From Desulfovibrio sp. JC010 (GTDB lineage: Bacteria > Desulfobacterota > Desulfovibrionia > Desulfovibrionales > Desulfovibrionaceae), in assembly GCF_010470675.1 (NCBI RefSeq), contig NZ_VOIQ01000016.1, forward strand, positions 1-64,000: a stretch of 64,000 nt of DNA, read 5' to 3'. The notes under the pieces were generated by a model that saw only the letters and a program-made list of their open reading frames with translations, did no database searches and was not told where the DNA came from. Made by a program: the position numbers and the translations under genes. Below are positions 24,095-39,224 of this stretch, one piece after another (the first letter of the stretch is position 1; each line of letters begins with the position of its first letter).

Positions 24095-25066
24095 TTAGCA
24101 GCGCTCGCGGGTTAATGTAGAGATTTCACGGGCGGCAGCAAGCAGTTCCTCCCAGTTCTCACAGGCGGTAAGCTTGGTCCTGATGGCCCTTATTCCATCC
24201 ATCCCCTTGGCATAGCGGGGCAGGATAGAGCGTATTTTTCTGAAGGAGCGGTTGCTGCCGTCAAAGTCACGGGTCATGTTGATATGCTCTTCCATGGTCT
24301 TGCCGAGATCAAAGGGCGGCAGATCTGCACATTGCGGATCATCAAGCAGCTTCAGGTAGCGTCCAAAAATCTCGGGGTCGAAAAGGGCTCCCCGGGCGAA
24401 CATGATTCCGTCAATGCCGGTCTGCCTGATGCATTCCATGCCCGCTTCAGCTGTAAAGAGATCACCGCTGCCTATTACAGGTATGGAAACATTCTGTTTC
24501 AAAATTGCGAGTTTGGACCAGTCGGCATCGCCGGAAAACATCTGCTTGGCATAGCGGGGGTGCATGGTCAGCCATGCAACACCTGCGTCCTCAAGCCTTT
24601 GGGCGATCTCAAGGTAGTTGTCCTCGCCCATCATGAAGCCCAGCCTTATCTTGACCCCCACCTTGCCTTCTCCCGCAACACGGACCATGGCGGTGGCAGT
24701 TTCGACCAGACGGTCAGGGTCGAGGTGCAGGGCTGATCCACCTCCGGTTTTGAGTACTTTCTTGACCGGGCAGCCTGAGTTTAAATCAAAAAAAGAGTAG
24801 CCCTCGTCTATCAGTTGGGGCATAGTATCTGAATAGTCCTGCGGCTCCCCGCCGAAGAGCTGGACCACCAGCGGAGTGTCTTCCGGGCAGGTTGCGAGCA
24901 GGGCTTTTGTTCCTTTGCCGTCGTACTTCAGTCCTTTTACACTGACCATCTCTGTGCAGGCCACCGCGCATCCTCGGTTGCGACAGAGCATGCGGAAAGG
25001 GAGGTCCGAATATCCGGCAAGGGGTGCCAGCCAGGGTTTATCTGGGCTTATTGGAAGTGATTTCAT
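24095..25066 (-). CDS. dus: tRNA-dihydrouridine synthase
   Basis: A 323-aa FMN-dependent enzyme that reduces uridines in tRNA D-loops. The TIM-barrel opens with LAPLAGYSDLPFR and carries FDLNSGCPVKKVLKTGGGSA, in which the Cys is the catalytic proton donor. KVGVKIRLGF and the FMN phosphate-binding VIGSGDLFTAE and GIMFARGAL follow. The subfamily (DusA, B or C) cannot be set from motifs alone; the length fits DusB-like members. It is transcribed away from the tRNA cluster next door. Confidence 0.93.
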   Translation of the reverse strand: MKSLPISPDKPWLAPLAGYSDLPFRMLCRNRGCAVACTEMVSVKGLKYDGKGTKALLATCPEDTPLVVQLFGGEPQDYSDTMPQLIDEGYSFFDLNSGCPVKKVLKTGGGSALHLDPDRLVETATAMVRVAGEGKVGVKIRLGFMMGEDNYLEIAQRLEDAGVAWLTMHPRYAKQMFSGDADWSKLAILKQNVSIPVIGSGDLFTAEAGMECIRQTGIDGIMFARGALFDPEIFGRYLKLLDDPQCADLPPFDLGKTMEEHINMTRDFDGSNRSFRKIRSILPRYAKGMDGIRAIRTKLTACENWEELLAAAREISTLTRERC

Positions 25067-25385
25067 ATGCTTATACCTGAGAATGTAGTATTCTTATTTT
25101 ATTCGGCACCATATGCCGAGGGCAGTGAATTACGTACAATCATACGCAAAGTCAAAACCTACCTGCGTTTGTAGCACATAATACGCAGGTTATTTTCGGA
25201 AAAATTAAAAAAAGATGAAAAAAGGTATTGACTTGCAAGGCGATTTCCATTTAAACCCCGCTTCGTTGCTTCGGCGGATCACGGGCTCAATTAAGTTTTC
25301 AGGCCGGGAGCGGATTTGAAAAATAAATTTCAAAAAAGTTCTTGCAATTTGAAAACAGAGCTTGTAGAAAGATTCGCTCACGAGG
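25067..25385. other. Intergenic region with tRNA-operon promoters, no gene seen
   Basis: Besides the proximal promoter at 25342-25370, TTGACT at 25228-25233 and TTTAAA at 25250-25255 (16 bp apart) could form a second, distal promoter for the tRNA-tuf operon. Between them is a G/C-richer segment with a CTTCGTTGCTTCGG hairpin-like stretch. No open reading frame with coding character was seen. Confidence 0.5.
25342..25370 (+). promoter_or_regulatory. Sigma-70-type promoter of the tRNA-tuf operon
   Basis: TTGCAA (25342-25347) and TAGAAA (25365-25370) are separated by 17 bp. The predicted start is near 25377, 9 bases before tRNA-Thr. Confidence 0.62.
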
Positions 25386-25461
25386 GCTGGCGTAGCTCAA
25401 TTGGTAGAGCAGCTGATTTGTAATCAGCAGGTTGCGGGTTCAAGTCCCATCGCCAGCTCCA
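25386..25461 (+). tRNA. tRNA-Thr (anticodon TGT)
   Basis: The acceptor GCTGGCG pairs with CGCCAGC, followed by discriminator T and encoded CCA. The anticodon arm GCTGA-TTTGTAA-TCAGC gives TGT. GGTTCAAGTCC forms the T loop. Confidence 0.97.
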
Positions 25462-25484
25462 GTAAAGTGACAATTATATATAAT

Positions 25485-25569
25485 GGTGGGGTTCCCGAGT
25501 GGCCAAAGGGAACAGACTGTAAATCTGTCGGCAACGCCTTCGGAGGTTCGAATCCTCCCCCCACCACCA
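25485..25569 (+). tRNA. tRNA-Tyr (anticodon GTA)
   Basis: A class II tRNA of 85 bases with a long variable arm (GTCGGCAACGCCTTCGGA region). The acceptor GGTGGGG pairs with CCCCACC, with discriminator A and encoded CCA. The anticodon loop CTGTAAA gives GTA. Confidence 0.97.
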
Positions 25570-25632
25570 TTAAATTTGTAAATCGCGCTGTAGGAGGCAG
25601 GTAGGCCTGCTGTTAAACTACGGACATAGGGT

Positions 25633-25708
25633 GCGGGAATAGCTCAACGGCTAGAGCATCAGCCTTCCAAGCTGAGGGTTGCGGGTTCGAATCCCGTTTC
25701 CCGCTCCA
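25633..25708 (+). tRNA. tRNA-Gly (anticodon TCC)
   Basis: The acceptor GCGGGAA pairs with TTCCCGC, with discriminator T and encoded CCA. The anticodon arm TCAGC-CTTCCAA-GCTGA gives TCC. Confidence 0.97.
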
Positions 25709-25753
25709 ATTTGGTACTTACCCTAGTCCAAACCTGCGCGTTTATAAGAGGAT

Positions 25754-25829
<76 letters not shown>

Positions 25830-25898
25830 TACATTTGTGTAGTATGACCTTTGACGCTTTAAATCATTAAAAACTCTATTAGATTAGGGGGATTTATC

Positions 25899-27092
25899 AT
25901 GGGTAAGGCTAAATTTGAACGCGGTAAGCCTCACGTTAATATCGGTACCATCGGTCACATTGACCACGGTAAAACCACTCTGACTGCTGCTATCACCAAG
26001 ATCGCTGGTCTTGCTGGTAACGGCGACTATGTAGCTTTCGACGAAATCGACAAAGCTCCTGAAGAAAAAGAACGCGGTATCACCATTGCTACCGCTCACG
26101 TAGAATACGAAACCGAAGCACGTCACTACGCTCACGTAGACTGCCCCGGTCACGCTGACTACATTAAAAACATGATCACTGGTGCTGCTCAGATGGACGG
26201 CGCAATCCTCGTTGTTGCTGCTACTGACGGTCCCATGCCTCAGACTCGTGAGCACATCCTGCTCGCTCGTCAGGTTGGTGTTCCCGGAATCGTTGTATTC
26301 CTGAACAAGTGCGACATGGTTGACGACGAAGAACTCCTCGAGCTCGTAGAAATGGAAGTTCGTGAACTTCTCTCCTCCTACGAATTCCCCGGCGACGATC
26401 TTCCCGTTGTACAGGGTTCCGCTCTGAAAGCACTCGAGTGCGACAGTGCTGATGATGACGCTGCAAAGCCCATCCTCGAACTCCTCGCTGCTTGTGACTC
26501 CTACATCGAAGAGCCCGAGCGCGACATCGACAAACCTTTCCTCATGCCCATCGAAGACGTTTTCTCCATCTCCGGTCGTGGTACCGTTGTTACCGGTCGC
26601 GTAGAACGCGGTGTGGTAAAAGTTGGTGAAGAAGTTGAGATCGTTGGTATCCGCGAAACCACCAAGACCACTTGTACTGGTGTTGAAATGTTCCGCAAAC
26701 TCCTCGACCAGGGTCAGGCTGGCGATAACGTTGGTGTTCTCCTTCGCGGTGTTAAGCGTGAAGATGTTGAGCGTGGACAGGTTCTCTCTGCTCCCGGCTC
26801 CATCAACCCCCACACCAAGTTCAAAGCAGAAGTATACGTTCTGTCCAAAGACGAAGGTGGACGTCACACTCCTTTCTTCTCCGGCTACCGTCCTCAGTTC
26901 TACTTCCGTACAACTGACATCACCGGTGTTGTAACTCTCGACGAAGGCGTTGAAATGGTTATGCCTGGCGATAACGCTACCTTCAACGTTGAGATGATCA
27001 ACCCCATCGCTATGGATCCGGGTCTGCGCTTCGCTATTCGCGAAGGTGGCCGTACCGTAGGCGCAGGAGTTGTTACTGAGATTCTGGAGTAA
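25899..27092 (+). CDS. tuf: Elongation factor Tu
   Basis: A 397-aa GTPase that delivers aminoacyl-tRNA to the ribosome. G-domain motifs are [22 protein letters not shown] and NKCD, followed by the two beta-barrel domains. A ten-residue insertion ([16 protein letters not shown] region) matches the usual loop before domain 2. Ribosome site AGGGGG. It is the only tuf in this window; the str operon (rpsL-rpsG-fusA) does not end in a second copy. Codon use is strongly biased, as expected for high expression. Confidence 0.99.
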   Translation: MGKAKFERGKPHVNIGTIGHIDHGKTTLTAAITKIAGLAGNGDYVAFDEIDKAPEEKERGITIATAHVEYETEARHYAHVDCPGHADYIKNMITGAAQMDGAILVVAATDGPMPQTREHILLARQVGVPGIVVFLNKCDMVDDEELLELVEMEVRELLSSYEFPGDDLPVVQGSALKALECDSADDDAAKPILELLAACDSYIEEPERDIDKPFLMPIEDVFSISGRGTVVTGRVERGVVKVGEEVEIVGIRETTKTTCTGVEMFRKLLDQGQAGDNVGVLLRGVKREDVERGQVLSAPGSINPHTKFKAEVYVLSKDEGGRHTPFFSGYRPQFYFRTTDITGVVTLDEGVEMVMPGDNATFNVEMINPIAMDPGLRFAIREGGRTVGAGVVTEILE

Positions 27093-27095
27093 GAC

Positions 27096-27245
27096 ATGCG
27101 TGTCAAAGTTCAGATGCAGTGCACCGAGTGTAAGCGTCGTAATTATTCGACGATGAAGAACAAGAAGAACACTACTGGTCGCATCGAGCTGAAGAAGTAT
27201 TGCCCTTTTGATAAGAAGCATACTCTTCACAGAGAGTCCAAGTAG
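27096..27245 (+). CDS. rpmG: Ribosomal protein L33
   Basis: A 49-aa protein read directly from the sequence: [19 protein letters not shown], then [20 protein letters not shown] and HTLHRESK. The N-terminal CxxC is intact, but the second pair is CPFD, so one of the four zinc-ligand cysteines is Asp, as in several bacterial L33 variants. The ATG is 3 bases after the tuf stop, within the same transcript. Confidence 0.96.
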   Translation: MRVKVQMQCTECKRRNYSTMKNKKNTTGRIELKKYCPFDKKHTLHRESK

Positions 27246-27260
27246 TTTCTATAAATAAGC

Positions 27261-27337
27261 AGGCCAGTAGTTCCAACGGCTAGAACGTCGGTCTCCAAAA
27301 CCGAATGCTGGGGGTTCGAATCCCTCCTGGCCTGCCA
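27261..27337 (+). tRNA. tRNA-Trp (anticodon CCA)
   Basis: The acceptor AGGCCAG pairs with CTGGCCT, with discriminator G and encoded CCA. The anticodon loop CTCCAAA gives CCA. It sits between rpmG and secE, a conserved arrangement in many bacteria. Confidence 0.97.
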
Positions 27338-27358
27338 CTTCATTTATGGGAAATCAAT

Positions 27359-27610
27359 ATGGCCAAGAAGAAAAATAAAGGTGCGGGAGTTCAGGCCAAG
27401 GCTGAAACTCAGGGTGCAGGTGGCAAGATTAAACAGTTCACCGAATTCCTTGAGCAGTCCAAGGTCGAGATAAAGAAGGTCGTATGGCCTACTCAGAAAG
27501 AGACTATACAGACCTGTACCGCCGTCTTGGTCCTTGTCGTAGTCATGTCGCTTTTTCTGGGTGTTGTTGACATGGGTCTCAGCAAGCTTGTTGAGACAAT
27601 CCTGTCTTAA
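27359..27610 (+). CDS. secE: Preprotein translocase subunit SecE
   Basis: An 83-aa membrane subunit of the SecYEG channel. A Lys-rich N-terminal tail (AKKKNKGAGVQAKAE) precedes the amphipathic helix QFTEFLEQSKVEIKKVVWPT and one transmembrane helix (VLVLVVVMSLFLGVVDMGL). Single-span SecE is normal outside enterobacteria. The ATG at 27359 was chosen because earlier in-frame starts lie inside tRNA-Trp. Confidence 0.96.
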   Translation: MAKKKNKGAGVQAKAETQGAGGKIKQFTEFLEQSKVEIKKVVWPTQKETIQTCTAVLVLVVVMSLFLGVVDMGLSKLVETILS

Positions 27611-27637
27611 ATCAACCCACAAAAAGGAAAGAGCTCC

Positions 27638-28198
27638 ATGAACGCAGACGCTGAAAAACCTCAGGGAAGAAAGGCCCGCTGGTACATTGTTCATACCTAT
27701 TCAGGTTTTGAACAGCGGGTCGAGCAGACTGTTCGTGAGATGATGAGAACCGGTCAGGACAAAGGACTGATCGAAGAAGTTGTCGTCCCCACGGAAAAAG
27801 TTGTCGAGCTGGTTAAAGGGGAAAAAAGAACATCTACCCGGAAATTTTATCCGGGTTATGTCATGATCAAAATGATCATGGAGGATGAATCATGGCATCT
27901 CATCCAGTCTATTCCCCGTGTTACCGGATTCATCGGTGGTAAAAACCGCCCGACTCCAATGCGTGACAGCGAAGCAGCCAAAATCCTGAGCCTGATGGAA
28001 GACCGTCAGGAACAGCCGAGACCCAAGTTCAACTTTGATCGTGGCGATGATGTCAGGGTCATTGATGGACCTTTCAGCGGTTTCAATGGCGTTGTAGAAG
28101 ATGTGAACTACGATAAAGGCAAGCTTCGGGTGTCAGTCTCCATTTTCGGCCGCCAGACCCCGGTGGAACTTGACTTCGTTCAGGTTACAAAAGGGTAG
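27638..28198 (+). CDS. nusG: Transcription antitermination factor NusG
   Basis: A 186-aa protein that binds RNA polymerase and couples it to Rho or the ribosome. The NGN domain has ARWYIVHTYSGFEQRVEQT and the KFYPGYVMIKMIM strand. The C-terminal KOW domain has FDRGDDVRVIDGPFSGFNGV. Ribosome site AAAGGAAAG. Same transcript as secE. Confidence 0.98.
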   Translation: MNADAEKPQGRKARWYIVHTYSGFEQRVEQTVREMMRTGQDKGLIEEVVVPTEKVVELVKGEKRTSTRKFYPGYVMIKMIMEDESWHLIQSIPRVTGFIGGKNRPTPMRDSEAAKILSLMEDRQEQPRPKFNFDRGDDVRVIDGPFSGFNGVVEDVNYDKGKLRVSVSIFGRQTPVELDFVQVTKG

Positions 28199-28273
28199 TC
28201 CTGACCGCACTGCTGCATATTCATTTCCGACAGTGAGTCTTCCTCACTGGAATTTAATATAGGACATAAAGCG

Positions 28274-28699
28274 ATGGCCAAGAAAGAAATAGGCAAAATC
28301 AAGCTTCAGATACCTGCTGGCTCTGCAAACCCGTCCCCTCCGGTCGGTCCTGCACTGGGTCAGCATGGTGTAAATATAATGGAATTCTGCAAGGCGTTCA
28401 ACGCCAAGACGCAGGATCAGAAGGGCATGATCATTCCGGTGATCATCACTGTCTACCAAGACAGAAGCTTCTCCTTCATTACCAAGACTCCGCCGGCATC
28501 CACCCTCCTGCTCAAGGCTGCAAAGCTGCAGAAAGGTTCCGGCGAGCCTAACAAAAACAAGGTCGGTAAAGTTACCAAAGCTCAGGTTAAAGAAATTGCC
28601 GAGCTCAAAGCTCCCGACCTGACTGCTGCCGATACTGAAGCTGCCATGAAATCCATCATGGGAACAGCCCGCAGTATGGGCATTGAAGTCACAGACTAG
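28274..28699 (+). CDS. rplK: Ribosomal protein L11
   Basis: A 141-aa stalk-base protein. The proline-rich N-terminal segment [20 protein letters not shown] contacts the GTPase centre and thiostrepton site, and the C-terminal RNA-binding domain ends in [12 protein letters not shown]. It follows nusG by 75 bases that contain a CAGTGAGTCTTCCTCACTG dyad (28232-28250). Confidence 0.98.
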   Translation: MAKKEIGKIKLQIPAGSANPSPPVGPALGQHGVNIMEFCKAFNAKTQDQKGMIIPVIITVYQDRSFSFITKTPPASTLLLKAAKLQKGSGEPNKNKVGKVTKAQVKEIAELKAPDLTAADTEAAMKSIMGTARSMGIEVTD

Positions 28700-28715
28700 G
28701 TAAGGGGAATAGATC

Positions 28716-29420
28716 ATGCCTAAGCACGGAAAAAAATACAGAAAAGCAACAGAAGGTACCGAACAGCTCGGTCTTACCGTCGAACAGGCGGTAGCTTCTG
28801 CTGTAGATAAGGCATATGCCAAATTCGACGAGACTGTTGATGTTGCCATCAACCTCGGCGTAGACCCCAAATACTCCGACCAGATGATCCGCGGTGCAGT
28901 ATCCCTGCCCAACGGTCTCGGTAAGGAAATTCGCGTAGCTTGCTTCGTGAACGGGGAGAAAGAAGCGGAAGCCAAGGAAGCCGGTGCTGACTTTGTCGGC
29001 GGCGATGACCTGGTTGCCAAAGTTAAGGACGGATGGCTCGATTTCGATAAAGCTATCGCAACTCCTGACATGATGGCTAAAGTCGGTCAGATCGGCCGTG
29101 TGCTCGGACCCCGCGGTCTGATGCCCAACGCCAAGACCGGCACCGTTACTTTCGACGTGGCAAAAGCCGTTACTGAACTTAAAGCTGGACGCGTAGAATT
29201 CAAGGTCGACAAGGCCGGTGTTCTGCACGCGCCCATCGGAAAGGTTTCCTTCGGAGCTGAAAAGCTTCTGGAAAACCTGAAAACCCTGCTGGAAACAGTG
29301 AACAAACTGAAACCTTCCTCTGCGAAAGGTACCTACATGAAGGCTGTTGCCGTAGCTACCACCATGGGACCCGGTTTCAAGATTGATCCTCTGGCAGCTA
29401 GAAAATACTCTGAGTCCTAA
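28716..29420 (+). CDS. rplA: Ribosomal protein L1
   Basis: A 234-aa protein of the mobile L1 stalk. It has [20 protein letters not shown] and [20 protein letters not shown]. In other bacteria L1 represses the L11-L1 mRNA. It follows rplK by 16 bases with a ribosome site AAGGGG. Confidence 0.98.
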   Translation: MPKHGKKYRKATEGTEQLGLTVEQAVASAVDKAYAKFDETVDVAINLGVDPKYSDQMIRGAVSLPNGLGKEIRVACFVNGEKEAEAKEAGADFVGGDDLVAKVKDGWLDFDKAIATPDMMAKVGQIGRVLGPRGLMPNAKTGTVTFDVAKAVTELKAGRVEFKVDKAGVLHAPIGKVSFGAEKLLENLKTLLETVNKLKPSSAKGTYMKAVAVATTMGPGFKIDPLAARKYSES

Positions 29421-29569
29421 AAACATCACAGGCCGCCCGCAAGGGCGGCTGTTGATGTATTAAATACACGGGAAGTTTAGTCGAAGACGGCAGGAGGGAT
29501 GGTCCCTTAATATCCTGCTTAGACAACACTTTGACTTGCTTTCCGGGTCAAATCATTAGGAGTGTCACG
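29421..29569 (+). ncRNA. L10 leader RNA element ahead of rplJ
   Basis: The 149-base leader begins with a hairpin of 8 bp closed by a GCAA tetraloop (29431-29450). It then contains GGCAGGAGGGATGGTCCCTT and TATCCTGCTTAGACAAC-like sequence, which match the core of the ribosomal protein L10 leader to which the L10-(L12)4 complex binds. Autoregulation of rplJ-rplL is predicted from that family knowledge. Confidence 0.68.
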
Positions 29570-30091
29570 GTGAACAGGCAAGAAAAAGCCCAGATTATTG
29601 AGCAGCTTAAAGACAGAGCTGAAAGGGCGAGTATTGCCATCGTTACCGATTTCAAAGGCCTTGAAGTAGAAGAGTTCACTCGTCTGCGCGCAAGCCTGAG
29701 AAGTGTCGGTGTCGATTGCCAAGTCGTCAAGAACACTCTGGCCCGGTTGGCTTTCACTGGTACTGATCATGAAGTACTGGCTGACAAATTCAAGGAAAAC
29801 TGCGCAGTTGTAACCGGATATGATGATCCTGTTGCAGCAGCAAAAGCAGTTGCTGATTTCGCTAAAGAAAGCAAGACTTTCGAAATGCGTTTCGCATCCC
29901 TTGAGGGCAAATATCTTGACGAAGATGGCGTGAAGGCGCTTTCCAAGCTCCCGAGCAAGGAAGAGCTCCTCGGCAAAACTCTGGGTACAATGAATGCAGT
30001 ACCCACCAACTTTGTGAGCTTGCTCGCAAACGTACCCCGCGGTTTCCTGAACGTTCTTTCTGCACTGAAAGATCAGAAAGAAGCTGCATAA
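29570..30091 (+). CDS. rplJ: Ribosomal protein L10
   Basis: A 173-aa stalk protein that binds 23S rRNA and L12 dimers. It has [20 protein letters not shown], then [20 protein letters not shown] and [10 protein letters not shown]. The GTG at 29570 was chosen for the TAGGAG site 8 bases upstream; an in-frame ATG 39 bases earlier lies in the leader structure. Confidence 0.97.
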   Translation: MNRQEKAQIIEQLKDRAERASIAIVTDFKGLEVEEFTRLRASLRSVGVDCQVVKNTLARLAFTGTDHEVLADKFKENCAVVTGYDDPVAAAKAVADFAKESKTFEMRFASLEGKYLDEDGVKALSKLPSKEELLGKTLGTMNAVPTNFVSLLANVPRGFLNVLSALKDQKEAA

Positions 30092-30138
30092 CAGCCTAGT
30101 CAAGGCAATTCAAAGTTAATTCCCAGGAGGAAATTTCC

Positions 30139-30525
30139 ATGGCAGATATCACCAAAGATCAGGTAGTTGAGTTTATTTCCAACATGACCGTTCTCGAACT
30201 CTCCGAGTTCATCACCGAACTGGAAGAGAAATTCGGCGTTTCCGCTGCAGCTCCCGTAGCAGCAGTAGCAGCTATGCCCGGCGCAGCAGGCGGCGAAGCA
30301 GCAGCTGAAGAAAAAACCGAATTCGACGTTATCCTCAAAGGTGCAGGCGGCAACAAAATTGCTGTAATTAAAGCAGTTCGCGCTCTGACCGGTCTCGGCC
30401 TCAAAGAAGCCAAGGCTAAAGTAGACGAAGCTCCCGCAGCTATCAAAGAAGGCGTAGAAAAAGCAGAAGCAGAAGAAGCTCTCAAGCAGCTTGAAGAAGC
30501 CGGTGCTGAAGCCGAAATGAAGTAA
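30139..30525 (+). CDS. rplL: Ribosomal protein L7/L12
   Basis: A 128-aa stalk protein. The N-terminal dimerisation helices are joined to the C-terminal factor-binding domain ([34 protein letters not shown]) by an Ala/Pro/Gly-rich hinge (about residues 36-60). Very strong ribosome site (AGGAGGAAA). Confidence 0.98.
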   Translation: MADITKDQVVEFISNMTVLELSEFITELEEKFGVSAAAPVAAVAAMPGAAGGEAAAEEKTEFDVILKGAGGNKIAVIKAVRALTGLGLKEAKAKVDEAPAAIKEGVEKAEAEEALKQLEEAGAEAEMK

Positions 30526-30826
30526 TTCAAGCGAATTTATCGCTAATGCAAGAGGAGCGCAAACCCCTGTAAAACGGGGTTGCGCTCTTCTCGCTGTTAA
30601 AAAGATTGACAAAATTGCCTGATCAATTATTTTGATAGGATTCGGAAAAGGCGCAGCCGAATCTTTTAGCGCGATCAAAATAACCTTCAAAAATTTCTTT
30701 TCAGGCATGTTGTTCTGCCGCCTACGTTTATCTTGTACTTTTTGACTTGTAACTGACTATTTATTGGTTGATGTTCGTCAAATTGCTTCATTCCAACCCT
30801 AACCTTCTCACTTGATTGAGGATACG
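30526..30826. other. rplL-rpoB intergenic region with attenuator-like hairpin and possible promoter
   Basis: After the hairpin at 30554-30588, TTGACA at 30606-30611 with A/T-rich -10 candidates around 30629-30636 could give rpoBC their own promoter. A further 190 bases precede rpoB, with no open reading frame of coding character. The layout resembles the partial terminator and mRNA processing region between rplL and rpoB in E. coli. Confidence 0.45.
30554..30588 (+). terminator. Attenuator-like hairpin between rplL and rpoB
   Basis: GAGCGC-A-AACCCC pairs with GGGGTTGCGCTC with one bulged A around a TGTAAAAC loop. Only a weak pyrimidine run (TTCTC) follows, so partial termination is more likely than a full stop. 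Confidence 0.55.
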
Positions 30827-34930
<4,104 letters not shown>

Positions 34931-34934
34931 TGAA

Positions 34935-34962
34935 CGCGGGGGGCTGAAAAAAGACCCCCGCG
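34935..34962 (+). other. Hairpin between rpoB and rpoC
   Basis: CGCGGGGG (34935-34942) pairs with CCCCCGCG (34955-34962) around an A-rich loop, 5 bases after the rpoB stop. No T-run follows, so it is more likely an mRNA stability or processing structure than a terminator. Confidence 0.5.
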
Positions 34963-34996
34963 ACTAAATAAACCTTTTCATGTAAGGGGTATATTA

Positions 34997-37900
34997 ATGA
35001 GTCTGGACGAACTGTTCACTATGCGTAGAACATCCGGCGCAGGTCTCGCAGGACGCGGCCTCAAAGGTATTCAGATTTCCATTGCTTCTCCCGAAAAGAT
35101 CCGTGAATGGTCTTTCGGTGAAGTCAAGAAGCCCGAGACCATCAACTACAGGACTTTCAAGCCGGAAAGAGATGGTCTTTTCTGCGCTAAAATTTTCGGA
35201 CCCGTAAAAGACTACGAGTGTAACTGCGGTAAGTACAAGCGCATGAAACACCGCGGCATCGTATGTGAAAAATGCGGCGTTGAAGTTATCGCCTCCAAAG
35301 TCAGACGTGAACGCATGGGCCACATAGAGCTTGCCGCTCCTGTAGCCCATATCTGGTTTCTGAAGACACTGCCTTCCAAGATCGGTACCCTGCTTGATAT
35401 CACCATGGCCGACCTTGAAAAAGTACTGTACTTCGATTCCTATATTGTACTGAATCCCGGCGATACTCCGCTCAAGCAGTACCAGATTATTTCCGAAGAC
35501 CAGTATTTTCAGGTTATCGACCACTACGGCGAAGAAGCCATTGAAGTGGGTATGGGGGCTGAGACCATCAAAGGTCTGCTGGCCCAGATCGATATGCCTG
35601 CACTCAGGCACGAACTCCGTGAAGAGTCCCTGACCACCCGTTCCCAGACCAAGAAGAAAAAGCTGACCAAGCGTCTTAAGATCGTTGAAGCTTTCCTTGA
35701 GTCCGGTAACGATTGCCAGTGGATGATCATGGACGTTGTACCGGTCATTCCGCCTGAGCTTCGTCCTCTGGTTCCCCTTGATGGCGGACGTTTCGCAACT
35801 TCCGACCTCAACGACCTCTACCGTCGAGTCATCAACAGGAACAACCGTCTGAAGCGGTTGATTGAACTCGGTGCTCCGGATATCATTATCCGCAACGAAA
35901 AGCGTATGCTGCAGGAATCCGTTGACGCTCTGTTCGACAACGGTCGCCGTGGTCGCGCCATCACCGGTACCAACGGTCGTCCCCTGAAATCCCTTTCCGA
36001 TATGATCAAGGGTAAACAGGGGCGTTTCCGTCAGAACCTGCTCGGTAAACGTGTTGACTACTCCGGTCGTTCCGTAATTGTTGTCGGTCCGAAGCTGAAA
36101 TTGCACCAGTGCGGTCTTCCCAAGAAGATGGCTCTGGAGCTGTTCAAGCCCTTTATTTACGCAGAACTTGAGCGCAGGGAAATCGCCACAACCATCAAGA
36201 GTGCCAAGAAGATGGTTGAACGTGAAGACCTTGTTGTCTGGGATATCCTTGATGACGTTGTCCGCGAATACCCGATCATGCTTAACCGTGCTCCGACCCT
36301 TCACCGTCTCGGTATCCAGTCTTTTGAGCCGACCCTGGTAGAAGGTAAGGCGATTCAGCTGCATCCGCTGGTATGTTCCGCATACAACGCTGACTTTGAC
36401 GGTGACCAGATGGCTGTTCACGTACCTCTTTCTGTTGAAGCACAGATTGAGTGTCGTGTTCTGATGATGTCTTCAAACAACATCCTGTCCCCTGCAAACG
36501 GACAGCCCATCATCAACCCCTCTCAGGATATCGTCCTCGGTCTTTATTATCTGACCGTAGAACGCTCCTTCTCCAAAGGGGAAGGCATGACCTTCACCGC
36601 TCCGTGGGAAGTTATTGCCGCACTGGACTCCAAAGTGGTCAGCATGCATGCCAAGATCAAGGTGCGCGTTGAAGGCGAACTGGTTGAGACTACTCCTGGA
36701 CGTATCCTTGTAGGTGAACTTCTCCCCGAAGGTATGGGCTACGAGTTCGCCAACGTGGTCATGACCAAGAAAAACATCGCCAAGCTGGTTTCCAGTGCTT
36801 ATCGCAGCGCAGGTTCCAAAGCGACTGTTATTCTTTGTGACCGCCTCAAGGACCTCGGTTACGAGCACGCTACCCGCGCTGCGGTAACCATTGGTGTTAA
36901 GGACCTGACCATTCCTGCCAAGAAGGCCGGACTGCTCGATGATGCTTACGCTGAAGTTGAAGACATTGAATCCCAGTACCGCGAAGGTATCATCACCCGT
37001 ACTGAGAAGTACAACAAGGTTGTCGACGTTTGGACCAAGGTTACAAACGATGTTTCAACTGAGATGACCAGCGAAATGTCCACCGATGTGATTGTCGATC
37101 CTAAAACCGGTAAAGAAGTAACCAACTCTTCTTTCAACCCGGTATTCATGATGGCTCACTCCGGTGCTCGTGGTAACCAGGACCAGATGCGTCAGCTCGC
37201 AGGTATGCGTGGTCTGATGGCGAAACCTTCCGGTGAAATTATCGAAACCCCGATTACTTCATCCTTCCGCGAAGGTCTGTCCGTTCTGCAGTACTTTATT
37301 TCTACTCACGGTGCTCGTAAGGGTCTCGCGGATACCGCGCTGAAAACAGCGAACTCCGGTTACCTGACCCGTCGTCTGGTTGATGTTGTTCAGGATGTTA
37401 CCATTGCTGAACACGACTGCCGCACTGTTGACGGTCTTGAGCTGACCCACTACATCAAGGGTGGCGAAATCAAGGAAAGACTTTCAGAGAAAGTCCTCGG
37501 CCGTGTATCCATCTATGACGTTGTCAGAGAAGGTACCGGAGAGATCCTTGTTCCTGCCGATACCCTCATTGATGAAGCGGCTGCCAAGATCATTGATGAA
37601 AACGGCATCAACTCCATGACTGTCCGTTCCCCGCTGACCTGCCGTTCCAAGCACGGCGTCTGCGCCATGTGTTACGGCCGTGATCTCGCAAGGGGCCATG
37701 TCGTAAACGTCGGTGAAACCGTAGGTATCATCGCTGCGCAGTCCATTGGTGAACCGGGAACACAGCTGACAATGCGTACCTTCCACATCGGTGGTACCGC
37801 ATCCCGTGAAATTCAGCAGTCATCTTTTGAAGCACAGCATAACGGTTCTGTTGTCCTGAACCGTATGCGCTCCGTCCGTAATGCTGACGGCCACCAGATG

Positions 37901-39154
37901 GTCCTTGGCAAGAGCTGCCAGATCGGTATTGTGGACGAGCAGGGCAGGGAACGTGAAAAGTACGTTCTCCCGCTGGGTGCTAAACTTTTCGTTGAAGAAG
38001 GACAGCAGATCACACAAGGAACCATGCTGGCCGAGTGGGATCCGCTTGCAGAACCCTTCATCACGGAAGTAACCGGTACGGTTAAGTTTACCGACCTCGT
38101 TGAAGGTAAAACTTATCAGGAACGTGTTGACGAAGCCACAGGACAGGCTACTTACACAATTCAGGAATACCGTACCACCAACTTCAAACCGTCAATCTCC
38201 ATCTGCGACGAAGAGGGTGAACCCCTGACCCGTCCCGGATCCACACTGAAAGCGATTTACCCGCTGCCGGTCGGAGCGATTTTGATGGTTAAAGACGGTA
38301 ATGTCGTCAATGCTGGTGAGATTATCGCTCGTAAGCTTCGCGAAACCTCAAAGACCAAAGACATCGTTGGTGGTCTTCCCCGAGTTGCGGAGCTGTTTGA
38401 AGTGCGTAAACCAAAGGAACTTGGAATCATTTCGGAGATTGATGGTGTGGTCTCCTATGGACCTGAATCCAAAGGCAAGCGCAAGATTATTGTTACCCCT
38501 GAGGTAGGCGAAACCAAAGAATACCTCGTGCCCAAGGGCCGCCATATCACAGCACAGGAAGGCGACTTCGTAGAAGCCGGTGACCTGATGACTGAAGGCC
38601 TGCCCGAACTGCACGACATCCTCAAGGTCAAGGGCGAGAAATTCCTCGCACGTTTCCTCGTGGAAGAAATTCAGGACGTTTACCGTTTTCAGGGTGTTGG
38701 AATTAACGATAAGCACATCGAAGTTATTGTCCGCCAGATGCTCAAGAAGGTCAGCATCGTTGATCCCGGTGAGACCCATTTTCTTGTGGGCGAACAGGTG
38801 GACAAGCAGCGTTTTATGGAAACCAACCAGGATGCTGTCGCCAACGGACTTAAAGCCGCTACCGCACAGACTCATGTTCTCGGTATTACTCAGGCTTCAC
38901 TTTCAACCGCGTCCTTCATTTCTGCTGCATCATTCCAGGAGACTACCAAGGTTCTTACCGAGTCTTCCCTGTGCGGCAAGAAGGATTATCTGCGCGGCCT
39001 GAAAGAAAACGTCATTGTCGGTCGACTTATTCCCGCAGGTACCGGTTTCCGCAAGTACGCACGCACAGACATCATCGTACCCGATCAGCCTGAACGTGCG
39101 GATAAGTTCCTTGAAGAACTGGAAGAAGAACCGCTGCTGGTTAACGAAAGATAG
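34997..39154 (+). CDS. rpoC: DNA-directed RNA polymerase subunit beta'
   Basis: A 1385-aa catalytic subunit. The N-terminal zinc finger [20 protein letters not shown] has all four Cys. The active-site magnesium loop is [13 protein letters not shown]. The second zinc site ([19 protein letters not shown]) and the trigger-loop region ([16 protein letters not shown]) are intact. It follows rpoB by 66 bases with a ribosome site AAGGGG. Confidence 0.99.
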   Translation: MSLDELFTMRRTSGAGLAGRGLKGIQISIASPEKIREWSFGEVKKPETINYRTFKPERDGLFCAKIFGPVKDYECNCGKYKRMKHRGIVCEKCGVEVIASKVRRERMGHIELAAPVAHIWFLKTLPSKIGTLLDITMADLEKVLYFDSYIVLNPGDTPLKQYQIISEDQYFQVIDHYGEEAIEVGMGAETIKGLLAQIDMPALRHELREESLTTRSQTKKKKLTKRLKIVEAFLESGNDCQWMIMDVVPVIPPELRPLVPLDGGRFATSDLNDLYRRVINRNNRLKRLIELGAPDIIIRNEKRMLQESVDALFDNGRRGRAITGTNGRPLKSLSDMIKGKQGRFRQNLLGKRVDYSGRSVIVVGPKLKLHQCGLPKKMALELFKPFIYAELERREIATTIKSAKKMVEREDLVVWDILDDVVREYPIMLNRAPTLHRLGIQSFEPTLVEGKAIQLHPLVCSAYNADFDGDQMAVHVPLSVEAQIECRVLMMSSNNILSPANGQPIINPSQDIVLGLYYLTVERSFSKGEGMTFTAPWEVIAALDSKVVSMHAKIKVRVEGELVETTPGRILVGELLPEGMGYEFANVVMTKKNIAKLVSSAYRSAGSKATVILCDRLKDLGYEHATRAAVTIGVKDLTIPAKKAGLLDDAYAEVEDIESQYREGIITRTEKYNKVVDVWTKVTNDVSTEMTSEMSTDVIVDPKTGKEVTNSSFNPVFMMAHSGARGNQDQMRQLAGMRGLMAKPSGEIIETPITSSFREGLSVLQYFISTHGARKGLADTALKTANSGYLTRRLVDVVQDVTIAEHDCRTVDGLELTHYIKGGEIKERLSEKVLGRVSIYDVVREGTGEILVPADTLIDEAAAKIIDENGINSMTVRSPLTCRSKHGVCAMCYGRDLARGHVVNVGETVGIIAAQSIGEPGTQLTMRTFHIGGTASREIQQSSFEAQHNGSVVLNRMRSVRNADGHQMVLGKSCQIGIVDEQGREREKYVLPLGAKLFVEEGQQITQGTMLAEWDPLAEPFITEVTGTVKFTDLVEGKTYQERVDEATGQATYTIQEYRTTNFKPSISICDEEGEPLTRPGSTLKAIYPLPVGAILMVKDGNVVNAGEIIARKLRETSKTKDIVGGLPRVAELFEVRKPKELGIISEIDGVVSYGPESKGKRKIIVTPEVGETKEYLVPKGRHITAQEGDFVEAGDLMTEGLPELHDILKVKGEKFLARFLVEEIQDVYRFQGVGINDKHIEVIVRQMLKKVSIVDPGETHFLVGEQVDKQRFMETNQDAVANGLKAATAQTHVLGITQASLSTASFISAASFQETTKVLTESSLCGKKDYLRGLKENVIVGRLIPAGTGFRKYARTDIIVPDQPERADKFLEELEEEPLLVNER

Positions 39155-39224
39155 TGCCGGCGCCTATGCGCAGTACCGGTCCAAGAGCAGGTGGTTGCAG
39201 CCTGACTCAAGTGACAACGGAGAA